In this document: piece by piece, positions 34,746 to 44,680 of the stretch
Layout: every line of letters starts with the position of its first letter
Numbering within the stretch: the stretch's first letter is position 1
Assembly (NCBI GenBank): GCA_039583875.1
Contig: CM077152.1
Span: forward strand, 18,215,059 to 18,279,058
Length of the DNA stretch: 64,000 nt
Direction of reading: 5' to 3'
DNA from: Platanthera guangdongensis
Lineage: Eukaryota; Streptophyta; Magnoliopsida; Asparagales; Orchidaceae
Program-made: the position numbers and the translations under genes
The notes under the pieces: generated by a model
Told to the model about the DNA's origin: nothing
What the model saw: only the letters and a program-made list of their open reading frames with translations
Databases searched by the model: none

Positions 34746-35480
34746 ATGACAGCGAAGAACACCGTGTTGGCCAGGTATTCAGTGGATAAATTTGACGGCA
34801 GCGGGAACTTTCGCCTATGGCAAATTCGGGTCAAAGATATGCTGGTTGAGCAGGGGTTGATCCAAGTTCTGCGGGGGCGTGATACTTTGCCCGCTCCGGT
34901 GAAGGATTCTGAGTGGACGGAGATGGATGAGCGCGCCACTAGCGCTATCAGGATGTGCGTCGACGACAAGGTGCTGTTCAACATTGGTATTGAAGAGTCA
35001 GCTGTCACGTTGTGGGAGAAGATGGAGGGACTCTATATGAGCAAGTCGTTGACCACGAGGCTGTTACTGAAGCAGAGATTGTACGGCCTGAAGATGCAGG
35101 AAGGTGGTAACCTGCAGGAACACTTCAACGTGTTCAATGGACTTCTGAGCCAACTGCATGTGGTTGGTGTGAAGGTGGAGGAAGAAGACAAGGCCTTATT
35201 GCTTCTTACCTTGCTCCCGGCGTCGTATAAGCACATGCAGACCACCCTGCTGTATGGGAAGGATACAGTAGACGTGGAGCAGATCACGTCTGCGTTACTG
35301 TCCAATCAGATGTTGTCAGACCCCGCTCCTGAGGGTGAGCATGCTTTGGCAGTAGGAGGACGACGAGGGAGGCAGTTCGAGAAGGGATCTGGAAGTGCAC
35401 GGGCCAGATCCGCATCGAGAAAGGCAGTGACGTGCTACCATTGCAGGCAGAGTGGCCATATCAGGAGAAATTGTCCGTAG
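34746..35480 (+). CDS. gag: E1 Gag
   Basis: 244 codons from ATG 34746. The start VDKFDGSGNFRLWQIRVKDML and the middle LYMSKSLTTRLLLKQRLYGLKM, LLTLLPASYKHMQTTLLYG are the standard Tork/Tnt1-type gag pattern. One CCHC zinc knuckle (CYHCRQSGHIRRNC) sits at the C-terminus. The frame ends in TAG (35478-35480) two codons after the knuckle. It stays open beyond this stop through the 51-bp repeat and, across E2, into the protease, so the TAG separates gag from protease in one frame. The leader (CAACGGTAGGTGAC near 34656) is shared with the Copia at the right edge of the window. Confidence 0.9.
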   Translation: MTAKNTVLARYSVDKFDGSGNFRLWQIRVKDMLVEQGLIQVLRGRDTLPAPVKDSEWTEMDERATSAIRMCVDDKVLFNIGIEESAVTLWEKMEGLYMSKSLTTRLLLKQRLYGLKMQEGGNLQEHFNVFNGLLSQLHVVGVKVEEEDKALLLLTLLPASYKHMQTTLLYGKDTVDVEQITSALLSNQMLSDPAPEGEHALAVGGRRGRQFEKGSGSARARSASRKAVTCYHCRQSGHIRRNCP

Positions 35481-35525
35481 CGTGCGCATATTTCTGGGGA
35501 TGTCCAGGGTGCGGGCAAGGTGGCG

Positions 35526-35576
35526 GTAGCTACGGCAGATGATAGTGATGTGTCTCTCCTCATCACTGAGAGTCCA
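35526..35576 (+). repeat. 51-bp flanking duplication of E2, left copy
   Basis: Exactly identical to 43120-43170. It is E1 coding sequence (17 codons between gag and protease), directly followed by the E2 LTR. A normal Copia TSD is 5 bp; here the last five bases of the left copy (GTCCA) do not match the first five of the right copy (GTAGC). Confidence 0.95.
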
Positions 35577-37227
35577 TGTTGAAATTTGTGAAGTGGAAGT
35601 GGGTGACGGGACAGGCCGGGCGGCCTGTGGCGGATAGTTTTGGCGGACTGGGCGGACTGGGCGGACTGGGCGGACTGCGTTGTGCGGCCTGGTGGAAAGT
35701 CTAGTGGGAAGCCAGCTGTTCTTCTGAGCGGATTGTTGCATGGAGTCCGCGGACTATGCGGCCTGGTGTCTGCGGATAGGGTGTTTGCTGATTGGCTTTG
35801 CCAAGGAGCGGACTGAGCGGATGGAGGCTTGCGGACTGTTGCATTGCTCAGTGGCCGCGGGTGCAAGCTTGTGCTGATTGGCGGGTTGGCTCGATTTCGC
35901 GGGAAGCCTTGCGGACTGATGTGTCTGCGGTATTGGCTGTTGCGGACTGAGCTTAGAGCTTGGCTGAGGCCTTGTCAAGTTCTGGTGTTACAGCAGTTGT
36001 CTTGCTGTGGAGACCGGTTGGCGGACTGGTATTTGGAGTCCGGGAGGAAGCTGCTGCGTTGGACAAGTGCGAGGAGCTCGCGGACTGGTTGCGGTCTGTG
36101 CTAGGGTGTTTGGCGGACGTGAGTTTTTGTCCGCCATGCTCGCACTGGCCCTTGATGGTTTTGGACTTGGTCACACATTGTGCCAAGTTCATGGTGTCCG
36201 CCGTATCCGCCAAGTCCGCTGTGACCGGGCGGATTGTTGTTGTCTGCCTTTGGTCGTGGACTTGTGGCGGATTGAGGTGTGAGTCTTGCGGACTGCCTCG
36301 GGTTGGTGCGGACTGCCTTTGAAGGGGGTTGCTGTTCTGCAGTGGTTGGAGCTTTGCGGGCTGATGCCTTGTCCGCTTCGCTTAGGCGGACTGGAGAGGG
36401 TTCGTCAATGGTTGCCTAGCTTCTGGCGGTTTTCCTTGGTGACCGGCTAAGTCCTCGCGGACTCAGCGGACGATGGTTTGTATTCGCGCGGGCTGGGGCG
36501 GTGTCTCTATCCCTTGGGCGGTGACCACACTTCTCACCAGGCCTATAAATAGGACCCCCCTGGCACAACCTAAGTAACTTGAGTGAACAGTAAGTTGGGG
36601 TGTGCGAAGTGCTGCGGTCTGTGTTTGCCAGTCCGCGCGGATTGTTTCAGGCTGACGGTTTGCTGTGTGCAGGTCGCGCGGATAACTTCAAGGAGCCAGG
36701 AGTTTGGCTGTGACTTCGGTCAAGTGCTTGGAAGTGTGCGGTCTCTGCGGACTCAGCAGGAGGTCGCTCTGCGGCTTGTCAGTTCTGTTTTAATTGTGCC
36801 AGCTTCAATAACCTGTCCGCCGGTTTCAGGCGGGTAGGGGTGTTCCTCAGTTCAGGTTCAGCAGGAGGCAAATAACGGTGTGTCCGCGCGGCCTCGCGGC
36901 TTCGGCGGACTCCGTGGTATTCGGCGGATTGCAGCATAGCTTGGGCGAGCTCAGCGGTCTCGGCGGACTCCAGTGCTGTCCGCCCGGCTTGTTTTTTGGT
37001 GTTTTCTGTTTTCAGCTGTAATACTAGCGAAATCATGTCTCGCTATGTATGCCTCGGATTGTAAAGAAGTGAATGTATAAAAGAGACCTTCTTGTGCTTC
37101 CATTGTTTGTTGGGTGCAACCTCTAGTCCTTGGGTTTTCCGCAGGTTCAACGTGTGAACTGGGTAGTTCCGAAGATATTAATTTGGCGTTTGGGCTATCT
37201 TGCTGACCACGTTGAGAAAATTTAACA
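35577..37227 (+). repeat. E2 5' LTR
   Basis: TGTTGAAATTTGTGAAG ... AAATTTAACA. A TATA-like CCTATAAATAGG is at about 36542-36553. Four 9-bp units GCGGACTGG at about 35640-35680 (three in the 3' LTR). More than fifteen copies of GCGGACT are spread over U3. Confidence 0.95.
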
Positions 37228-37243
37228 TGGTATCAGAGCCAGG
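37228..37243 (+). promoter_or_regulatory. E2 primer-binding site
   Basis: TGGTATCAGAGCCAGG, directly abutting the LTR end. Confidence 0.95.
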
Positions 37244-37362
37244 TTTCTGAGGTTGCTGAGGTTCAGTTGCGTGAGCGGAAGTCAGCCAGTGTTGTTACTC
37301 AATGATTGAGTGGTGATCAACCTGTGTTGTTGCTCGGAGCTTCTGAAAGGTGACCAACAGGT

Positions 37363-40300
37363 GTGGCAATGAAAGGAAGCTTTGCAAGAGGTCTTGGCAT
37401 TGAACTCTTAACGCCGACTAACTTCAAGAAGTGGAAGTCGTGCATGAAGAGTTATCTTCTTGGCGAGGAGCTGTGGGAAGTCGTCGGTGGTGACGACAGA
37501 CAGGAAGTTACTGCTGCTTTCGGTACTGCTGAGCAGGTAAGGCTCTGGAGAAGAACAAATGCTAAGGCAGAGTTCATTCTGAAGAGAGCTGTGTCGCTAG
37601 AACTGTTTGATCACATCGTTGGGTGTGAGTCGACTGCTGATATTTTGACAACCATTGATGAGTTGTTCAATAGGAAGAATGTGGCGCGGCTTCAGTTCCT
37701 GGAGAATGAGTTGGCCAGGGCAACTCAGGGAGACCTTTCCATCTCCAAGTACTTCTTAAAGATGAAGAGCTTGTGCGCTGAGCTGTCGGCACTGGATCCT
37801 GATGAGCCTATCTCCGAGGCAAAGATGAAAAGGCACATTATCCGCGGCTTGCGGAAGGAGTATGTGGCCTTTGTTACATCTGTTCAAGGGTGGGCTACTC
37901 AGTCGTCTCTGCTGGAGCTGGAGAATCTGCTTGCCTCGCAGGAGAGCTTAGCAAGGCAGATGGCTAGAGTGAATCTGAATCAGGAAGGCAGCGAGGCTCT
38001 CTTCTCAGGCAAGAAGAAAGGATGGGAAGGAAAGAAGAAGAAGAAGGTGCAGGCCGCTGGTGAGAAGGAGACTTCAACTTCATATCCGCCGGAGAGGAGC
38101 AATGCTCCTAAGGACTGGAAGAAGAACCTGAAGTGCTACCGGTGTCATCAGCGAGGGCACTTCAAGCGGGACTGCAAGGTCAAACTGCAGCCTGGGCATG
38201 CTGCAGGAAAGGAGGAAGCTTGCTCGAGAAGTGAAGAAGCAGGATGGGGCAGAGCTTTCATGACGGGCACTTGTGTCTGGGCCTTGTCTGCTGAGGACTT
38301 CAACAGCGAGTGGATCGTGGACTCCGGGTGTGGTCATCACCTCACCGGAGATAAATTGAAGTTCACCTCCATGCAGGCATACTCAGGTAATGAAGCTATT
38401 ATCACTGCTGATAATACTGTTTATGCAGTAGAGAAAGAGAGGGTCGTGTCTTTGGGTAGTGATCAGGGGCCACTCACGTTAAGGAGTGTGTATCACGTGC
38501 CAGGCATGAAGAAGAACCTCTTCTCGGTGACCAATGCGGTAGACGCTGGGTATCACGTTCTGTTTGGGCCAACAGACGTGAGGTTCCTTAGCAACGTATC
38601 AGCAGTGAAGGCTGATGTTGCTCATGTTGGGAGAAGGGTGAAGAACTTGTTTGTTCTTTCCACCAATGCTTATGTTGATAAGATGAGGGCCAATGATAGT
38701 GCGGCTATCTGGCATGAGAGGCTGGGGCATGTTGGCATGGACAAGCTGAAGGCGATGGCTAGTAGAAGTCTGGTAAGGGGGTTGCCGACGTTGTCCTCCT
38801 TTGGTGATGGGCATGTTTGTGCGGGCTGTCAATACGGTAAGGCACATCGCCTTCCGTTTGATAAATCTCAAACAAGGAGCAAGAAACCATTGGAGTGTAT
38901 TCATGGCGACCTGATGGGACCGACTGTTACTGCCAGCCTTGGTGGAAGTAGATACATGCTTGTCTTGGTTGATGACTACTCAAGGTATACTTGGGTGTAC
39001 TTCTTAAAGGAGAAGTCGGAAGACTTCCATTTGTTCGTGGAGTTCAAGGAGTTGGTAGAAGGCCGGCTTGGCTTGCGGATTAAGAAGTTTAGAACTGATA
39101 ACGGGGGTGAGTTTGTCTCCTCCAAGTTTTCTAACTTCTGCAGGAAGCACGAGATCCAACGAGAGCTTACTTGTGCTCACACTCCACAACAAAATGGGGT
39201 AGCAGAGCGGAAGATCCGTCATTTGACGGAGACCTGCAAATGCTGGCTTCATGCGAAAGATATCCCAAGGTCCTTTTGGGCGGAGGGAATGTCTTGTGCT
39301 GCTTATGTTATCAACCGGATGCCACTCAGCCCTATCAACATGAAGACTCCTGTTGAGTTGTTGCTGAAGGAGAAGCCGAGTGTTGGACACCTTCGGGTGT
39401 TCGGTTCAACTTGCTACGTGCATGTCCCGGATGCTTCACGGACAAAGCTGGATGCGAAGGCAAGAAAACTTGTCTTTGTTGGCTATGATGAGCGGAAGAA
39501 GGGATGGAAATGCATGGACCCTGTGACGAAGAAGTTCGTGGTATCAAGAGACGTTGTATTTGACGAGCTGACGTCATATGGAGGTGGCTCGGTGGAGCTA
39601 ACCGGAAATAGCAAGGTTGATGAAGCACCGGTGGAGGCTGCTGAAGGCTTGGAAGAGGAGCTTGCTGTTTCACCAGCAGCTCCTGTTGCTTCGAACTCGG
39701 AGGCTGAGCCTTCTGGCTCAGGAAGCAGGGGGAGCACTGCTCAATGGTTGCCCCAGGTAGGAGTGGAGCCTGAAGAAGCAACGGAAGCCGTGAGCAAGGA
39801 GCCGTGTCTTCGGAGATCGAAGAGGGTGATTAAGCCACCGGCTCGGTACTGTGATGGGAATGCAGTGAGCTTTGTCTCCTGCTTCTTTGCAGGTCCTCTG
39901 GATGAGCGAGAGCCTGCAAACTTCAACGAGGCCACTGGAGTGAAGGAGTGGGAAGATGCCATGATGGAAGAGATTGATGCTCTGAAGAAGAATGAAACCT
40001 GGGACCTTGTGCCCAAGGTTGATGGTATTACTCCGGTTACTTGCAAGTGGGTGTATAAGTTGAAGAAGAAGGTTGATGGGAGCATTGATCGGTTCAAGGC
40101 TCGTCTGGTCGCTAGAGGATTCTCACAACAGTATGGAGAAGACTATGAGGAGACATTTAGTTCAGTTGCGAAGATGACTTCAGTAAGGGTGGTGATCGCC
40201 TTGGCTGCTAGCAAGGGATGGAGGTTGTGGAAACTCGATGTGAAGAATGTTTTTCTTTACGGAGAGATTGACAAGGACATCTTCATGGATCAGCCGCCTG

Positions 40301-41457
40301 GTTTTGTCTCTGAAAAGCATCCGGACTATGTCTGTAAACTCAGGAAGGCTCTCTATGGGTTGAAGCAAGCTCCTAGAGCTTGGTATGAGAAGATTGCAGA
40401 ATACTTGCAATTCTGTGGATACTTTGCTTCCAACTCGGATTCAAGCTTGTTTGTCAAGAAGAAGGGAGAGCTTCGAGTTTTGGTCCTGCTGTATGTGGAT
40501 GACATGATCATCACAGGGAATTCGGAGGAGGAAGTAGCAAGGCTCAGGGCAGAGCTTGCTATACGCTTCGAGATGAAAGACCTGGGAGAGTTGCATCACT
40601 TTCTTGGTCTTGAAGTGGAGAGGAAGGAGTGCGGGGTTCTCATTAGCCAGAAAGGATATGTTGATCGTATTGTGAAGCGGTTCGGCATGGGCGAAGGGAA
40701 GAAGTGCTCTACTCCACTGGAATCTGGGCTTAAGCTTCGACGAGATGAGGGAAGGGTTCTTCATGATCCCTTGGTGTTCAGGGCTCTTATTGGGAGATTG
40801 ATCTATCTGACGATTATAAGGCCGGATATAGCTTATGCTGTTGGCCGAGTAAGTCGGTATATGGCTGAACCAAGGCAATCTCATCTAGTGGCGGCAAAGG
40901 GGATTCTGAAGTATGTCAAGGCTTCTTCTGACATGGGACTCCTCTATAGAAGGGACGCGGAGTTTGCGTTGCTCGGGTACACGGATGCTGACTATGGCGG
41001 TGATTCGGATGATCGGAGGTCTACTTCAGGTTATGTGTTCACTTGCGGTTCAGCTAGCATCTCGTGGTGTAGCAAGAAGCAGGACTCGGTGTCGGTTTCA
41101 ACCACGGAGGCGGAGTATAAGGCTTCGGCCTTGGCTGCTCGGGAAGCCGTTTGGTTGAGGAGACTTATAGAGGATGTTCATGAAGAAGTGCAAGGGCCTA
41201 CTTTACTCCGGGGTGACAATGAGAGTGCTCTCAAACTGGTAAACAATCCAGTGTGTCACGCCAGGACCAAGCATATAGAGATTGATCACCACTTCATCAG
41301 GGAGAAGGTGTTGGAGGGGTCTCTGCTGGTCGGGCATGTTCGGAGTGAAGATAATCTTGCTGACATCTTCACGAAGCCACTGTCGAAGGGGCCCTTTGAA
41401 CGCTTGCGCAGCTTGCTGGGCTTGGTCACCACTTCCCACTTCAAGGGGGAGTGTTGA
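37363..41457 (+). CDS. gag-pol: E2 Copia Gag-Pol polyprotein
   Basis: 1,364 codons without interruption. Gag comes first, with capsid-like LARATQGDLSISKYFLKMK (about 118-136) and a CCHC knuckle CYRCHQRGHFKRDC (258-271). Protease has VDSGCGHHL (Asp320). Integrase has HERLGHVG and CAGCQYGK supplying the HHCC residues (451, 456, 486, 489), and catalytic Asp516 (HGDLMGP), Asp579 (RTDNGGEF) and Glu615 (NGVAERK). RT starts near WKWVYKLKKK-type sequence at about 895; YVDD is at 1044-1047. RNase H has YTDADYGGD, TTEAEYKA, RGDNESA and ADIFTKPL. The order PR-INT-RT-RH is that of Copia. The stop codon (41455-41457) lies inside the 3' LTR and is formed by its first bases, TGTTGA. All catalytic residues are present, so it may be active. 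Confidence 0.97.
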   Translation: MAMKGSFARGLGIELLTPTNFKKWKSCMKSYLLGEELWEVVGGDDRQEVTAAFGTAEQVRLWRRTNAKAEFILKRAVSLELFDHIVGCESTADILTTIDELFNRKNVARLQFLENELARATQGDLSISKYFLKMKSLCAELSALDPDEPISEAKMKRHIIRGLRKEYVAFVTSVQGWATQSSLLELENLLASQESLARQMARVNLNQEGSEALFSGKKKGWEGKKKKKVQAAGEKETSTSYPPERSNAPKDWKKNLKCYRCHQRGHFKRDCKVKLQPGHAAGKEEACSRSEEAGWGRAFMTGTCVWALSAEDFNSEWIVDSGCGHHLTGDKLKFTSMQAYSGNEAIITADNTVYAVEKERVVSLGSDQGPLTLRSVYHVPGMKKNLFSVTNAVDAGYHVLFGPTDVRFLSNVSAVKADVAHVGRRVKNLFVLSTNAYVDKMRANDSAAIWHERLGHVGMDKLKAMASRSLVRGLPTLSSFGDGHVCAGCQYGKAHRLPFDKSQTRSKKPLECIHGDLMGPTVTASLGGSRYMLVLVDDYSRYTWVYFLKEKSEDFHLFVEFKELVEGRLGLRIKKFRTDNGGEFVSSKFSNFCRKHEIQRELTCAHTPQQNGVAERKIRHLTETCKCWLHAKDIPRSFWAEGMSCAAYVINRMPLSPINMKTPVELLLKEKPSVGHLRVFGSTCYVHVPDASRTKLDAKARKLVFVGYDERKKGWKCMDPVTKKFVVSRDVVFDELTSYGGGSVELTGNSKVDEAPVEAAEGLEEELAVSPAAPVASNSEAEPSGSGSRGSTAQWLPQVGVEPEEATEAVSKEPCLRRSKRVIKPPARYCDGNAVSFVSCFFAGPLDEREPANFNEATGVKEWEDAMMEEIDALKKNETWDLVPKVDGITPVTCKWVYKLKKKVDGSIDRFKARLVARGFSQQYGEDYEETFSSVAKMTSVRVVIALAASKGWRLWKLDVKNVFLYGEIDKDIFMDQPPGFVSEKHPDYVCKLRKALYGLKQAPRAWYEKIAEYLQFCGYFASNSDSSLFVKKKGELRVLVLLYVDDMIITGNSEEEVARLRAELAIRFEMKDLGELHHFLGLEVERKECGVLISQKGYVDRIVKRFGMGEGKKCSTPLESGLKLRRDEGRVLHDPLVFRALIGRLIYLTIIRPDIAYAVGRVSRYMAEPRQSHLVAAKGILKYVKASSDMGLLYRRDAEFALLGYTDADYGGDSDDRRSTSGYVFTCGSASISWCSKKQDSVSVSTTEAEYKASALAAREAVWLRRLIEDVHEEVQGPTLLRGDNESALKLVNNPVCHARTKHIEIDHHFIREKVLEGSLLVGHVRSEDNLADIFTKPLSKGPFERLRSLLGLVTTSHFKGEC
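41443..41451 (+). promoter_or_regulatory. E2 polypurine tract
   Basis: AAGGGGGAG directly before the 3' LTR and within the coding frame. Confidence 0.85.
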
Positions 41458-43119
41458 AATTTGTGAAGTGGAAGTGGGTGACGGGACAGGCCGGGCGGCC
41501 TGTGGCGGACAGTTTTGGCGGACTGGGCGGACTGGGCGGACTGCGTTGTGCGGCCTGGTGGAAAGTCTAGTGGGAAGCCAGCTGTTCTTCTGAGCGAATT
41601 GTTGCATGGAGTCTGCGGACTATGCGGCCTGGTGTCTGCGGATAGGGTGTTTGCTGATTGGCTTTGCCAAGGAGCGGACTGAGCGGATGGAGGCTTGCGG
41701 ACTGTTGCATTGCTCAGTGGCCGCGGGTGCAAGCTTGTGCTGATTGGCGGGTTGGATCGATTTCGCGGGAAGCCTTGCGGACTGATGTGTCCGCGGTATT
41801 GGCTGTTGCGGACTGAGCTTAGAGCTTGGCTGAGGCCTTGTCAAGTTCTGGTGTTACAGCAGTTGTCTTGCTGTGGAGACCGGTTGGCGGACTGGTATTT
41901 GGAGTCCGGGAGGAAGCTGCTGCGTTGGACAAGTGCGAGGAGCTCGCGGACTGGTTGCGGTCTATGCTAGGGTGTTTGGCGGACGGGAGTTTTTGTCCGC
42001 CATGCTCGCACTGGCCCTTGATGGTTTTGGACTTGGTCACACATTGTGCCAAGTTCATGGTGTCCGCCGTATCCGCCAAGTCCGCTGTGACCGGGCGGAT
42101 TGTTATTGTCTGCCTTTGGTCGTGGACTTGTGGCGGATTGAGGTGTGAGTCTTGCGGACTGCCTCGGGTTGGTGCGGAATTCCTTTGAAGGGGGTTGCTG
42201 TTCTGCAGTGGTTGGATCTTTGCGGGCTGATGCCTTGTCCGCTTCGCTTAGGCGGACTGGAGAGGGTTCGTCAATGGTTGTCTAGCTTCTGGCGGTTTTC
42301 CTTGGTGACCGGCTAAGTCCTCGCGGACTCAGCGGACGGTGGTTTGTATTTGCGCGGGCTGGGGCGGTGTCTCTATCCCTTGGGCGGTGACCACACTCCT
42401 CACCTGGCCTATAAATAGGACCCCCCTGGCACAACCTAAGTAACTTGAGTGAACAGTAAGTTGGGGTGTGCGAAGTGCTGCGGTCTGTGTTTGCCAGTCC
42501 GCGCGGATTGTTTCAGGCTGACGGTTTGCTGTGTGCAGGTCGCGCGTATAACTTCAAGGAGCCAGGAGTTTGGCTGTGACTTCGGTCAAGTGATTGGAAG
42601 TGTGCGGTCTCTGCGGACTCAGCAGGAGATCGCTCTGCGGCTTGTCAGTTCTGTTTCAACTGTGCCAGCTTCAATAACCTGTCCGCCGGTTTCAGGCGGG
42701 TAGGGGTGTTCCTCAGTTCAGGTTCAGCAGGAGGCGAATAACGGTGTGTCCGCGCGGCCTCGCGGCTTCGGCGGACTCCGTGGTATTCGGCGGATTGCAG
42801 CATAGCTTGGGCGAGCTCAGCGGTCTCGGCGGTCTCGGCGACCTCGCGGTCTCGGCGGACTCCAGTGCTGTCCGCCCGGCTTATTTTTTGGTGTTTTCTG
42901 TTTTCAGCTGTAATACTAGCGAAATCATGTCTCGCTATGTATGCCTCGGATTGTAAAGAAGTGAATGTATAAAAGAGACCTTCTTGTGCTTCCATTGTTT
43001 GTTGGGTGCAACCTCTAGTCCTTGGGTTTTCCGCAGGTTCAATGTGTGAACTGGGTAGTTCCGAAGATATTAATTTGGCGTTTGGGCTATCTTGCTGACC
43101 ACGTTGAGAAAATTTAACA
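41452..43119 (+). repeat. E2 3' LTR
   Basis: Differs from the 5' LTR by one 9-bp unit less at about 41520, about 26 extra bases of CGGTCTCGGCG repeat at about 42828-42858, and a scatter of substitutions. TATA-like TATAAATA at 42410-42417. Confidence 0.95.
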
Positions 43120-43170
43120 GTAGCTACGGCAGATGATAGTGATGTGTCTCTCCTCATCACTGAGAGTCCA
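43120..43170 (+). repeat. 51-bp flanking duplication of E2, right copy
   Basis: Identical to 35526-35576. The E1 frame continues from here into the protease. Confidence 0.95.
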
Positions 43171-43662
43171 TGTGACTCTGATAGATGGGTATTGGATTCT
43201 GGTGCTTCGCAGCACATTTGCTCGGATGCAGGGATGTTCAGTTCACTGGAGGTGACGACTGGGTCGGTCTTTCTGGGTGACGACTCAGCATGTGAGGTCA
43301 CGGGGACAGGGACGGTGGACATCAGGACGCATGACGGAGCAGTGCGTAGGCTTGAGCGGGTACATCTGGTACCCAAGCTGCGCAGGAATTTGATATCGCT
43401 GGGCAGACTAGACTCCAGAGGATGCAGTTTTGCGGCGAGAGGTGGAGTTCTGACGGTGACGCGAGGACGCACCGTGCTCATGCGAGCTATGCAATGCGGT
43501 AGTCTTTACCGGCTGATGGGGACCACGATGCGAGGTGATGTGCCCATGATTTCTGCGGCTGACAGAGTTGATGGTCGAGGTGGTGCAGGGGATCGCCCTT
43601 CTGGTAGTCTGACTAGGCGAGTCAGATTTAGCGATCCAGTTGCGTCGACATTCAGAGGTTGA
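43171..43662 (+). pseudogene. E1 protease fused to a pre-RT tail, pol missing
   Basis: In the same frame as E1 gag. It opens with DSDRWVLDSGASQHICSD, the Copia aspartic protease signature, followed by FLGDDSACEVTGTGTVDI and VPKLRRNLISLGRLDSRG, both standard for protease of the Tork-type lineage. After YRLMGTTMRGD the sequence passes directly to TRRVRFSDP, a motif that in full-length relatives lies between integrase and RT. It then stops (43660-43662). So integrase was lost by an internal join, and RT and RNase H are absent too. There is no own start codon. If translated, it would need readthrough of the gag TAG and absence of E2. Confidence 0.8.
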
Positions 43663-43844
43663 GCCCGAGCAGGGATGAGTCGACTGGAGCAGGTCGGCTG
43701 ACACCTCAGGTCCTTGAGGTGGTGCTTCGTGCAGATCGTGCTACGTGCAGTGTTGCTTCGCGCAGTTGATGCTGATGTAGATGGTGCTGTGCCGGGAGTA
43801 CTTCGTGCAGGTGATGGCTCCGGATCCCGAACCAAGGAGGTGAT
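43663..43844 (+). other. E1 remnant between protease and 3' LTR
   Basis: No frame with homology. A short repeat of GTGCTTCGTGCAG-like words occurs (43719-43810). The last bases AAGGAGGTGAT (43834-43844) may be the polypurine tract. Confidence 0.5.
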
Positions 43845-44680
43845 TGTTGATTTGGTTCGGATCCGGTTCAGCCCGAATCCGAATTTGGAATTTATTTCTT
43901 TTTCCTTGATGCATGCAGAGGGGGCTAAATCAAAGGAAAAAAGAGGAAATTATCTTTTTCCTTTTTGATGTTTTCCCTAAGTTGCTAAATAAAAGGATGA
44001 GAGAATTATTTCCTTTTTTGGGGTGAACCTGTACGCATGAATATAAGCCACCATTCGTGAGATATGTGGAGTAGCACCAACGTGGAAACGGAAAGCCGCC
44101 TGAAGGTTTGGAGGAGCTTCATGTGAGAGAAGACCGCCGCCTCTCTCTCTCCTTTCTCTCTCTCTCTCGCTCGTGCATTCGGAGAGGCCGCCGGCCTTGA
44201 GTGTTGTCGCCGGTCTTGGAGGACGTAGCCGCCGGCGTTAGGAGAGGGAGTTGCCGTCGGGCTTGTTAGAGTTTGTCGCCGGCGTTGCAGTGGACGTTCT
44301 TTGGAGTGGAGAGGTGTGGTGTCGACGGCGTGCGTGTGTGCAGTTAACCTCAACGGAGGTTTCTCTCTGGTGGTGACGTTGTTCTCCGGTGGCGGCGTTG
44401 TTCTCCGGTGGTGGTGCGGTTGAACGTCGGACTTCGACGTTGAAGGTTCGGTGAACCTTGTGCGTCCGCAAAGCGGATTGCAGTCCAGATCTCAGATTCT
44501 CGCCGCGGATCGTTCGTGTCCGGTGCATCCACGGCGTACTCGCCGGACGGTCAATTTTCTCCTGTTTTTTCTTGTATTTGAATTTATAATTTTATTTTAT
44601 AAATTCAGTTGTCGTTTTATGTGTTCTTGTTACCTGCATTATTTTATAGCTTGTGCCTGCGTGTACCAGATTTTACAACA
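43845..44680 (+). repeat. E1 3' LTR
   Basis: Same ends as the 5' LTR; followed by TSD GAACT (44681-44685). Confidence 0.95.

Larger units (their letters stand above)
35577..43119 (+). mobile_element. E2: complete Copia retrotransposon, nested in E1
   Basis: 7,543 bp. LTRs at 35577-37227 (1,651 bp) and 41452-43119 (1,668 bp), a primer-binding site at 37228-37243, one intact gag-pol ORF (37363-41457) and polypurine tract AAGGGGGAG (41443-41451). All parts needed for transposition are present. It is flanked by a 51-bp duplication rather than a 5-bp TSD. The LTR family is also present at 3126-4711, 6996-8631 and 46013-47265. Confidence 0.97.
33758..44680 (+). mobile_element. E1: Tork-like Copia with gag and protease only, split by E2
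   Basis: LTRs at 33758-34592 (835 bp) and 43845-44680 (836 bp), with TGTTG...CAACA ends and TSD GAACT at 33753-33757 and 44681-44685. The primer-binding site is at 34595-34610. After removal of E2 the inside is about 1.65 kb: gag, an in-frame TAG, protease, and 180 bp to the 3' LTR. Integrase, RT and RNase H are absent, so it is non-autonomous. The LTRs differ at roughly twenty sites by eye, so E1 is older than E2. Confidence 0.95.
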
